DNA from: Dastarcus helophoroides | Lineage: Eukaryota; Arthropoda; Insecta; Coleoptera; Bothrideridae | Length of the DNA: 64,000 bases | Reading direction: 5' to 3' | Assembly (NCBI GenBank): GCA_028583605.1 | Contig: CM053329.1 | Location: forward strand, 36,641,992-36,705,991 | Shown here: positions 48,019-58,709 of the stretch, piece by piece | Numbering within the stretch: the stretch's first letter is position 1 | How the letters are laid out: the number at the start of each line of letters is the position of its first letter | Program-made: the position numbers and the translations under genes | The notes under the pieces: model-generated | Told to the model about the DNA's origin: nothing | Database searches by the model: none | What the model saw: only the letters and a program-made list of their open reading frames with translations

Positions 48019-49340
48019 ATCAAGCTAAGAAGCCTATAGGCGCCCTTGACCATAAATATTACACATTCTTACGTAATGGTGACGGCCGCTTTGTCGTTAT
48101 TTTAAGGCTCTTAATGTGTTTCGAGAGCCCTGCTCAGTATCTCGCATTTTTCTTCCTGTTTTTTCTTTGTGTGTGTGTGTATGTAACTTCTCAATTTAGA
48201 TTTTTTTTATTCATGCTGGAGGGCGTGTTCAAGGCGCCCTTCCTTACTGGAAAGGTGCCGGCTCTGCAACACCTCGGTGCTAGACAAAAACCGTCAATTT
48301 CATTCAAATTAGGATTCGAAGGAAACAACTAATTGAATTTCTTATTTAACTTATTCAAATCACCTTCACCTTTAGGTGTTATGACCATGTAGGGACATTG
48401 ACGTAATTATCACACATTCGTCCATGAGCTAACGGTGGCTTTCTCCTCCTTACCAAGCTAAGAAGCCTCTAAGCGCCAATGATCGTGACTGTTAAACATT
48501 CTTACGTAATGGTGACGGCCGCTTTGTCGTTATTTTCAGGCTCTTAATGCTTTTCGAGAGCCCTGCTCAGTATCGCATTTTTCTTCCTGTTTTTTACTTT
48601 GTGTGTGTGTGTGTGTAACTTCTCAGTTTAGATTTTTTTTATTTATGCTAGAGGGCGTGTTCAAGGCGCCCTTCCTTACGGGAAAGGTGCCGGCTCTGCA
48701 ACACCTCGATGCTAGACAAAAAGCGTCAATTTCATTCAAATTAGGATTGGAAGGAAACAATTAATTGAATTTCTTATTTAACTTATTCAAATCACCTTCA
48801 CCTTTCGGTGTTATGGCCATGTAGGGACATCGAAATCGTCAATTTCACTCTACTTGAATTGAATTTTTTATTCGAGTTATTCAAGTCACCTTCAAGTTTA
48901 GGTGTTAGGACCAGGAAGGGACATTCACGTATTTATTACACATTCATTAATTAGCTAACGGTGGCTTTCTCCTCCTTATCAAGCTAAGAAGCCTCTAAGC
49001 ACCAATGATCGTGACTATTAAACATTCTTACGTAATGGTGACGGTCGTTTTTCGTTATTTTCAGGCTCCTAATGCGTTTCGAGAGCACTGATCAATATTT
49101 CGTATGTTTTTGCCTGCATTTTCACATTTTGTATGTGTCCAACTTCCCAATTTGGCTTTTTTTTTTGTTTCTGTTGGAGGGTATGTTTAGAACGCCCTTA
49201 CTTACGAAAAGTATACCGGCTCCGCAATACCTCGGTGGTGGACAAAACCGTAAATTTCATTCAAATTAGGATTCAAAAGAAACAACTAATTGAATTTCAA
49301 TTTCTTATTCAACTTATTCAAGTCACCTTCACCTTGAGGG
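48019..49340. repeat. Satellite block B, three units
   Basis: The core GTTATTTTCAGGCTCCTAAT, or a variant, occurs near 48098, 48529 and 49053 (431 and 524 bp apart). The longer interval contains an internal ~120-bp duplication (two copies of the TTATTCAA-TCACCTTCA landmark). Each unit includes GAGGGCGTGTTC, GCTCTGCAACACCTCG and CAAGCTAAGAAGCCTCTAAG. Confidence 0.85.
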
Positions 49341-49349
49341 GTTGAGAGC

Positions 49350-52300
49350 GTTTTATATTTTATCCAGAATGGGGATTTCTTCAAAATTTTAACTTTTTAA
49401 AACTTGAACTAAAAATTTCGACATTTTCCAAATGTATGGTAACTTTTCGAAAATTTTCAATTTCTTAAAAAACTTGTCGAAATTTCTAGAAAAAATCGAA
49501 ATTGAGAAAAAAGTCAAAATTTCGAGAAAAAAGTCGAAATTTCGAAATATTTCGAGAAAAAATCGAAATTTGAGAAAAAAGTCCAAATTTGGAGAAAAGT
49601 CATAATTTCGCAAAAAAGTCGACATTTTCAGAAAGCGGGCAAAATTTCCAGAAAAGTTGAAATTTAAGAAAAAATCGAAATTTTGAGGAAAAAAAAGTCG
49701 CAATTTTGAAATATTCTGAGAAAAAAATGGAAATTTGAAATAATAGTCGAGATTTCGAGAAAAAAGTCGAAATTTCGCGAAAAAAAAGTTGAAATTTTGA
49801 GAAAAAAAACGAAGTTTCGAGAAAAAGATCAAAGTCTCGAGAAAAAATCGAAATTAGAGAAAAAAAGTCAAAATTTAGAGAAAAAAGTCAAAATTTTGCG
49901 AAAAAAAATTCGAAATTTTCAAAAAAAAAGTCGAAATTGGGATTTCTTCCAAATTTTAACTTTTTAAAACTTTAACTAAAAATAAATTTCGACATTTTCA
50001 AAATGTATGGTAACTTTTCGAAAATTTTAGATTTCTTAGAAAACTTGTCAATGAAAATTTTTGAATTATGTCGCGTTATTTGAAAGACTGGATTTTTTGA
50101 AATTTCGATTATATTTCAAAATTTAGACTATTTTCTTATAATTTCAACTTTATTTTATTTTTAAGTATTGACTCTATCGAAAATCTGTGTATACTCTTTT
50201 CAAAACATCTCCATTTTCGAAAATATTTAAACTTTTCGGTGGTTTGTTATTTTGAATTCTTTTTGAAAATTAAGTACATTATTGTTTTACTTTTTTTGAA
50301 AACCTAAAATTTTTTTAAACTGGACTTTTGACGTTTGAAATTTTTGATCTTTTCCAAAATTTCAACATTTCATTATATTTTTTTTTGAGAAATGATACTA
50401 TTTTTATTGAAAATTTCGATTTTTAATAATTTTGACTGTTTTTTTAATGTCAACCATTTTTCAAAATTTCAACTTTTTTGCAAAGTTGCAATATAGACAT
50501 TTTATAAAATGTCGATTTTTTCACATTTCCGACCACTTTCGTTTTTTATTACTTTTTAATTTTCGAAATTCTTATAAAATTTCGATTTTTTTTAAGTCTT
50601 AACGTTCAACATTATTTGAAAATTTTGATTTTGTTGAACTAAAATTTCAATCTTTTTTAAAAAATCTTCAACTTTGGTTCAAAATTTTAAGTACCAAAAA
50701 TTTAAACCCTCTTCAAATTTTAACTTCTCAGTATTTCGACTTTTGGAAACCTCGATCTAGCTGATAATTTTCGACTCGGTTTCAGTATTCCGGCTGTAAA
50801 TATTTTGATTTTTATTGATAATTTGAGTGAAAATTTCCAAATTATTCAAAACTTAAACTTTTTTTAAGATTTCGCATTATTTTAAAACCTCGATAGTAAT
50901 TCTCAGATTTTTAGAATGTCTATTTTTTCTAAGTTTTGATATATTTTTTTTAATTTCGACTATAAAATTTCAACCTATTTGTTTGAATATATCCTTATTT
51001 TCAAAATTTTGACTTCTTTTGGAAATTTGAAAGTTTTTGAAAATTTTTTCCTTATCCTTAAATTTTTTATATATTTCGTATATTTCTCAAAGTTTAGAAA
51101 GATCAAAGTGTTAAAAAATTTCTGTTTTTTTCTGAAAATTTTAGCCCTTTCCTAGATCTGCGCTTTTTTTAAATTTTTAACTTTTTTGTAATTCCCACTT
51201 TGTTGAATATTTCGGTTTTTTCAAATGTTCGAAGTTTTGAAAGTTTTACCTATTTTTCAAAATTAAAAATGTTTGGATAACTTAAAAAGTTCGACTATTT
51301 TTTTAATTTAAACTATTTTCAAAATTTTGACATTCTTTGCAAACTGTCGACCCTTTATTCGAAAATTTTGATTTTTCTTTTAAGTGAGACATTTCTAAAA
51401 ACTCATTTTGAAATTTCTAGCTAATTGGTAAAATTTCGAATTTTTCTAAAAATGTCGATTCCATTTCAGAAGCTCGATTTTTTTCAAAATTTCTACTCTT
51501 TTTGAAAACTTGATTTTTTTTTTAAAGTCCAAACTTTTTTCAAATTATTATTTATAATTTTTTTTCAACATTTCCAATTAAATCTTCAACTTTTAAAAAA
51601 AGTAAGTTTTTATTTTAAATTTGAACTACTCAAAAGTTGGACTTTTTCCAAAATTTTACCTCTTCAAAATTTCAGCCTTTTTGATAACTATGATTTTTTT
51701 GATTATTTTGAGTTTTCTTCAATATTCGAAATTTCAGCTTCTTTGAAAATTTAATTAAAAATTCTGCAATTTATTTTAAATGTCGATATTTTTCCAAAAT
51801 TTTTTCCATTCGCACAATTATTGAAAATGTCGACTATTTTAAAAATTTAATTTTTTTTTTCAAAATATGAACTTTTTTCAAAATCCTTATTTTCTTTTGA
51901 AAATGTTCATTCTAATGAGTTAACACAATATTTATTAATTCTGAGGTGGTACGAAGTTCGCCAGGGCCAGCCAGTACTTAATAATTTTTAGTTTCTTATC
52001 AAAATTACAAAATAAAAGGAACTTTAAAACATTAACATTTCGTGAAAAACTTTAACATTTCTAAAATAAATTAGAGAAATAAAAAATTTTTACAAGAAAT
52101 AATATTTTAAAGACAAAATCTCCAGCAAAATTTAAAATTCTAAAAAAATTTCTTTGTATAAAATATTTAAAGAAAAACACAAATTTCATGAGAAAAAAAT
52201 CAAAATTTCTTTGAAAAAAAATTACAAATATCTTTACAAAAAGGTTGAAATTGAAATTTTACCAAAATAATCTAAGACTCGGTTGTTATTTCATTTAAAA

Positions 52301-53000
52301 AAAATTACAAAATGCAAAAGGAGTTGAAAATTAAATTTTTTCTTAAAATTTCTTAATTTTTTTTCAAAATGTTGACATTTTTATAGAAATTTTAGGGTTT
52401 TTTGCTAAATATTTTTATCAAAATTAGAAAATAAAATGAAATATGAAATGCCATAGTCTAGTGAAAAAACTTGACACTTTTAAAGAAAATTGGAGTAACA
52501 TAAAAAAATTTGGAGAAGTTGAAATTTCCAGAAAAAAATATAAAGACAATTTTCAGACAAAAGGGGAATTTATAAAAAATATTCTTTTTATAAAATATTT
52601 AGGAAAAAATGGAAACTTCTCAGAAAATATTAAAATTTTCTTAAATAAATCGAAATATCTAGAAGAAACTCAAAATTTGTATACAAAAAAGTTGAAATTG
52701 AGATATAACGTAAAAACTCGAATATTCGCTATTATTTTTTTTAAAGAAATATTAAAATGCGAGAAGAGTTGAATTTGGAATTTATTTTGAAATTTTAATT
52801 ATTTTCTCAAAATTTTTACAAAAATTAGAAAAGAAAATTAAAATAGATTTTAAAATCCAGTAACTTCGTAAAAGAAACTTGACATTTCTATAAAAAGAAA
52901 TCAGAGAAAATTTAAAATCTCAACAAGAAATTGTTTAAGGAAAAGTCTTCGGAAAATTTTGAGAAAAAACTCTTAAGCGAAATTGGGGGTGCTGCAGTTC
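49350..53000. repeat. AT-rich arrays between satellite units (copy A of a segmental duplication)
   Basis: 49380-49960 is the most regular A-rich minisatellite in the window (GAGAAAAAAGTCGAAATTTC words, about 17-20 bp). At about 50050 it switches to T-rich until about 51900, and then to A-rich text of a different flavour to about 52970. Parts are repeated at 53970-55560. The 109- and 147-codon frames here are low-complexity translations of the array. Confidence 0.75.
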
Positions 53001-53009
53001 CACAGTGCC

Positions 53010-53970
53010 TATAAGCGAGCCGCCACTGGACATTCACGTAATTATCCATGAGCTAACGGAGCCTCTAAGCGCCAATGATCATTATTTTTAAACATTCTTA
53101 CGTAATGGTGATGGTCGTTTTTTCGTTATTTTCTGGCCCCCAATGCGTTCTAAGAGTACTGCTCAATATCTCGTATTTTTTTTCCTGTGTTTGTGTTTTC
53201 TGGTTTGTATGTGTCTAATTTCCCAATTTAGCCTTTTTCTGCTGGAGGGCGTGTCCAGAGGGCCCTTTTTTTCGAAAAAGATTCGGATATGCTGGTTCTG
53301 CAACACCTCGGCGCTGGATGAGACCGTCAATTTTATTCAAATTGGGATTCTAAGGCAACAATTAATTGAATTTCTTATTTAACTTATTCAAATCACCTTC
53401 ACCTTTCGGTGTTATGGCCATGTAGGGACATCGAAATCGTCAATTTAACTCTACTTGAGATTCGAAAGCAACAACTAATTGAATTTTTTATTCGAGTTAT
53501 TCAAGTCACCTTCAAGTTTATGTGTTATGATCAGGAAGAGACATTCACGTAATTATCACACATTCATCCATGAGCTAACGGTGGTTTTCTCCTCCTTATC
53601 AAGCTAAGAAGCCTCTAAGCGCCAATGATCGTGACTATTAAACATTCTTACGTAATGGTGACTGTCATTTTTCGTTATTTTCAGGCTCCTAATGCGTTTC
53701 CAGAGCACTGATCAATATTTTGTATTTTTTTTCCTGCGTTTTCACATTTTGTATGTGTCCAACTTCCCAATTTGGCTTTTTTTTTTTGTTTCTGTTGGAG
53801 GGTATGTTTAAAACGCCCTTACTTACGAAAAGTATACCGGCTCCGCAATACCTCGGTGGTGGACAAAACCGTAAATTTCATTCAAATTAGGATTCAAAAG
53901 AAACAACTAATTGAATTTCAATTTTTTATTCAACTTATTCAAATCACCTTCACCTTGGGGGGTTGAGGGC
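53010..53970. repeat. Satellite block B, two units
   Basis: Cores near 53125 (GTTATTTTCTGGCCCCCAAT) and 53676 (GTTATTTTCAGGCTCCTAAT), 551 bp apart, again with the internal ~120-bp duplication. The second unit begins copy B of the segmental duplication. Confidence 0.85.
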
Positions 53971-55575
53971 GTTTTATATTTTATCCAGAATGGGGATTTC
54001 TTCAAAATTTTAACTTTTTAAAACTTGAACTAAAAATTTCGCCAAATGTATGGTAACTTTTCGAAAATTTTAAATTTCCTAGAAAACTTGTCAACATTTC
54101 TAGAAAAAATCGAAATTGAGAAGAAAGTCAAAATTTCGAGAAAATAGTCGAAATTTCGATATATTTCGAGAAAAAATCGGAATTTAAGAAAAAAGTCGAA
54201 ATTTGGAGAAAGAAGTCATAATTTCGCAAAAAAAGTCGACATTTTCAGAAAAAGGGCGAAATTTCCAGAAAAGTCGAAATTTAAGAAAAAAATCGAAATT
54301 TTGAGAAAAAAATTCGCAATTTTGAAATATTCTGAGAAAAAAATGGAAATTTGAAATAATAGTCGAGATTTCGGGAAAAAAGTCGAAATTTCGCGAAAAA
54401 AAAGTTGAAATTTTGAGAAAAAAGTCGAAGTTTGGGAAAAAAACGAAGTTTCGAGAAAAAGATCAAAGTCTCGAGAAAAAATCGAAATTTGAGAAAAAAA
54501 GTCAAAATTTAGAAAAAAAAGTCAAAATTTTGAGAAAAAAAAGTCGAAATTTTCAAAAAAAAGTCGAAATTGGGATTTCTTCTAAATTATAACTTTTTAG
54601 GACTACAACTAAAAATAAATTTCGACATTTTCAAAATGTATAGTAACTTTTCGAAAATTTTAGATTTCTTAGGAAACTTGTCAATGAAAATTTTTGAATT
54701 ATGTCGCGTTATTTGAAAGACTGGATTTTTTTCAAATTTCGATTATATTCCAAAATTTAGACTATTTTCTTATAATTTCAACTTTATTTTATTTTGAAGT
54801 ATTGACTTTTTCGAAAATCTGTGTATACTCTTTTAAAAACATCTCCATTTTCGAAAATATTTAAACTTTTCGGTGGTTTGTTTTTTTGAATTTTTTTTGC
54901 AAATTAAGTACATTATTGTTTTACTTTTTTTGAAAACGTAAAATTTTTTAAAACTGGACTTTTGACGTTTTAAATTTTTGATCTTTTTTAAAATTTCAAC
55001 ATTCCATTATTTTTTTTATTGAAAATTTCGATTTTTAATAATTTTGACTGTTTTTTTAATATCAACCATTTTTCAAAATTTCGACTTTTTTGCAAAGTTG
55101 AAATGGAGACATTTTAAAAAATATAAAAATATAAAGACAATTTTCAGACAAAATGGGAATTTATAAAAAAAATTCTTTTTATAAAATATTTAGGAGAAAA
55201 TGGAAACTTCTCAGAAAATATTAAAATTTTCCTAAATAAATCGAAATATCTATAAGAAACTCAAAATTTTTATACAAAAAAGTTGAAATTGAGATATAAG
55301 GTAAAAACTCGAATATTCGCTATTATTTTTTTTAAAGAAATATTAAAAGGCGAGAAGAGTTGGATTTGGAATTTATTTTGAAATTTTAATTATTTTCTCA
55401 AAATTTTTACAAAAATTACAAAAGAAAATTAAAATAGATTTTAACATCCAGTAGCTTCGTAAAAGAAACTTGACATTTCTATATAAAGAAATCAGAGAAA
55501 ATTTAAAATCTCAACAAATCTCAACGGAAAATTTTGAGAAAAAACTCTTAAGCGAAATTGGGGGTGCTGCAGTTC
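53971..55575. repeat. AT-rich array, copy B of the segmental duplication, with ~2-kb gap
   Basis: 53970-55110 closely matches 49345-50500. The sequence then jumps at about 55115 to text matching 52540 onwards (AAAGACAATTTTCAGACAAA) and follows it to the next satellite unit. Relative to copy A, about 2.04 kb is missing at an AAAATATAAA-like junction. Confidence 0.8.
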
Positions 55576-56700
55576 CACAGTGCCTATACGCGAGCCGCCA
55601 CAGGACAATCACGTAATTATCACACATTAATCCATGAGCTAACGGAGCCTCTAAGCGCCAATGATCATTATTTTTAAACATTCTTACGTAATGGTGACGG
55701 TGGTTTTTTCGTTATTTTCTGGCCCCCAATGCGTTCTAAGAGCACTGCTCAATATCTCGTATTTTTCTTCCTGTATTTGTGTTTTCTGGTTTGTATGTGT
55801 CTAATTTCCCAATTTGGCTTTTTTTTCTGCTGGAGGGCGTGTCCAGACGGCCCTTCTTTTCGAAAAAGATCCGGATATGCTGGCTCTGCAACACCTCGGC
55901 GCTGGACGAGACCGTCAATTTTATTCAAATTGGGATTCTAAAGCAACAATTAATTGAATTTCTTATTCAACTTATTCAAATCACCTTCAAGTTTAATTGT
56001 TATGACCTTGTAAGGACATTCACGTATTTATTACACATTTATCCATGAGCTGACGGTGGCTTTCCCCTTCTTATCAAGCTAATTAGCTTCTAGGCGCCAA
56101 TGATCGTGATTATTACCCATTCATACGTGGTGGTGATGATTGTTTTGTCGTTATTCTCAGGCTCCTATCGCGTTTCGAGAGCTCTGCTTGAATTTTATTT
56201 TTGTCCCATGTTTTCTCGTTTTGAATGTCTGTATCTTCTGGATTTGGTTTTTTTCTTAGTTTCTTCTAGAGGGCGTATTCAGAGGGCCCTTCTTTCGAAA
56301 AAGGTCCGCATATGCCGACTGTGCAACACCTCGGCGTTGGACAAAACCATCAATGTTATTAAAATTGGAATACGAAAGCTACTACTAATTGAATTACTTA
56401 TTTAAATCACCCTAAAGTTCAGGTGTTAAGACTATGTAGGGACATTTACGTAATTACAACTCATTCATCCATGAGCTGAAGGTAGTTTTCTCATTATTAT
56501 CAAGCTAAGAAGCCTTTAGACACCAATGATCGTGATTATTACACATACGTAATGGTGACGTTCGGTTTTTCATTATTTTTGGGCTCCTAATGTGTTTCGA
56601 GAGAACTGCTCAATGCCTTTCATTTTTCTTTCTGTGTTTTCTCGTTTTGTACGTGGTAACTTCTAAATTTACCTTTTTTTTTTTTTGTTTCTGTTGGAGG
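55576..56700. repeat. Satellite block B, three units, last one cut by hAT insertion
   Basis: Cores near 55710, 56149 and 56569 (439 and 420 bp apart). The last unit is interrupted after CTGTTGGAGG at 56700 by a transposon and resumes at 61156. Confidence 0.85.
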
Positions 56701-57159
56701 CAGGGCCGGCCGGGGTTGTCGGCGCCCTGATGCGAACTTCTTTTATAGCCTCTCCGAATATTTTTAAAGGCAGTATTAATGTTAATTTTTGAGTAGTAAA
56801 AATCTGCATAGAGAACCAAGCCTATAAAATATAATTTGGTTAATTAACATAAAAAATTACACAAGTAATAATTACACCTAGTATACTACACGCTATAAAC
56901 TGTCAAATAAATAAATTGTTAACAACACAATAGCCGTAAGGTATTATGATACATTTTCTCAAAAAATTACTAGGAGAAATTGCTAAAATTTTGCAGAACT
57001 ATTCTTAAGTATAATTGGAAAATTCAACCAAAAGTGAGTCGGGCTCGCACAATTAGGGTTCCTTACCAATTACTACAGTGAACAGTCAATAGACCAAAGT
57101 AAATCAGTTTTTGCTTATGTATGAATTTGAAATGTTATCCAAATTTTTTTGTGTTATAA

Positions 57160-57371
57160 TTGAAAAATAAAAAAATTGTCAATTTTCAGGCATACACACT
57201 TGTTTCAACAATGAATCACAATATTTATGGAACTGATAATTGTGATGATAGTTTTAAACCACAACCGCAATTACTACGTTGCCAGCAATTTAATAAACTA
57301 GTGCCAACTCCAAAAATATTCATCTCAAATAATGTAAAAGACAAATTTGATCTGCGTTTTATTCTTCATAT
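57160..57371 (+). other. Exon-like open stretch inside the hAT-like element
   Basis: After TCAATTTTCAG (a good 3' splice-acceptor shape, ending at 57190), an open frame with protein-like composition runs to the LTR-like insertion (for example LLRCQQFNKLVPTPKIFISN). Beyond the LTR, from about 57735, ALQYKSSFIWVKQPWNSN is again open. This could be a captured or transposon-encoded exon split by the LTR. No domain is recognised. Confidence 0.25.
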
Positions 57372-57733
57372 TGTTAAGTGCTTATCGGTTCAATTGATTA
57401 CACGTGATGGATTATACCCACTTTATTACTGAACTCAACTTGGATCACACAATTAAACAATTAACTCACTTATTATTGAATTCTACTAACTCACTAATTA
57501 CACTGACTCTAACTGACTGACTCGAGGGAAAGCTGACCGCCTTTTATAGTTTTGGCCCCCGGTTTCTAGAACTTTTTGGCAGATAAGGCTTATCGTTCCC
57601 GAAATTTCTGGAAAGCTTATCTGCCATTTGTTTCGTTATCGCGGCCGCTTTCTCCTTATTAGATCCTTCTAGAAACTTTTTTTATTTACTAAATTACACA
57701 ATTCTATTCTAAATTCTATTCCATCTATTTACA
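57372..57733 (-). mobile_element. Solo-LTR-like element, copy 2
   Basis: A 362-bp reverse-strand relative of 7964-8322. Read on the minus strand, it begins TGTAAATAG and ends CTTAACA, giving TG...CA ends. The central ~270 bp is strongly conserved with copy 1. There is no internal retroelement sequence on either side and no recognised target duplication. It is inserted within the hAT-like element. Confidence 0.55.
57542..57674 (-). promoter_or_regulatory. Heat-shock-element cluster plus TATA box, copy 2
   Basis: Plus-strand coordinates: TTCTAGAA at 57667-57674, GAAATTTCTGGAA at 57601-57613, TTCTAGAA at 57564-57571, and the inverse TATA box TTTTATA at 57542-57548. Order and spacing match copy 1. 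Confidence 0.6.
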
Positions 57734-57889
57734 TGGCGTTGCAATATAAATCAAGTTTTATATGGGTTAAACAGCCTTGGAATTCGAACACCTATTTTTC
57801 CATAAAATATTTTTTTTTTCAGCAATTGTGACAATATCCAAAAAAACCTACACTTTTTCGATAATCTATGGCCCAATATCTACTAACTC

Positions 57890-58320
57890 TATTAAATTTT
57901 AAATTTCATTTGTAGAACCCAAGGAGAATAGGAGGAAAGGTCATTCCTGGCACATTTTGAGCTGTATCTTTAAGACGGTTGAACTGAAAATTATAAAAAA
58001 ATATTTTAGGATCCTTAGAGGTAGCTCTTTCAATTGATATCTCACATGATATATTAACTAAAGCTTGATTTTTTTGGAGACCAAATTAACCTCCCCATTT
58101 TATTAAAAAATATTTTCTTTTTTTAATAGTTGGCTGGCGGTGTTTGCGTGAATCATCGAGAACTGACGCTGTGCAAAAATTGAAATTTCTACGTTACATA
58201 TTTTTCGAGAAAAACCTCTTTGTGACAAACGGACGGTTGGGCACCAGAGTGAGATTATGAAGGTTCCATTTTTTCCTTTTTAAGGCACGGAATCCTAACA
58301 TTGTACGGATTGCTAAGTTA
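57890..58320. repeat. Dispersed-repeat relic with CGGACGG and GGCACGGAATCC
   Basis: Contains AACCCAAGGAGAATAGGAGG, GAGAAAAACCTCTTTGTGAC, AAACGGACGG and GTTCCATTTTTTCCTTTTTA, followed by AAGGCACGGAATCCTAAC. The 3' words are of a kind I recall from repeats common in insect genomes. A second fragment lies at 46840-46950. Confidence 0.45.
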
Positions 58321-58709
58321 ACTCAAGGCAAAAGTAAGATGTGTTGGGGAAAACTAAAATAAAACACTTTTTAAAGTTTTTTGAGAGTTGTAATAGAATA
58401 TAAGTTGCCATATGCGAGAATGGGGTGGTTGTAAACTGGACAGTTTTAGCAATATACTGGAATTGCTTTTTTTAAACTCAAAGACACAATAAAAAACCAG
58501 CAGAATTAGTACTTACTCGGCTCGGAACTAAGGCGAAAGTGCGATATGGTGTATTGTGCTTTTTTCTGAACTTCACAGAATTATTAAATTTTTATAACTT
58601 TAAGGATACCTTTCTCTCGTTGACCAGTATCACTCTCGCCTGGAGTTACGAAAAGATGCCATAAAAGTAAACGCTAGAAAGTTTAACAAGGTATCAACTA
58701 AATTATATA

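Noticed and set aside
49389..49832. 147-codon frame on the minus strand
   Set aside because: It is a translation of the GTCGAAATTTC minisatellite (monotonous Phe/Ser/Lys/Arg), not a protein gene.
52443..52772. 109-codon plus-strand frame, Lys/Asn/Ile-rich
   Set aside because: It lies in an AT-rich array, the duplicate at 55.1-55.4 kb does not keep it open, and it shows no domain.
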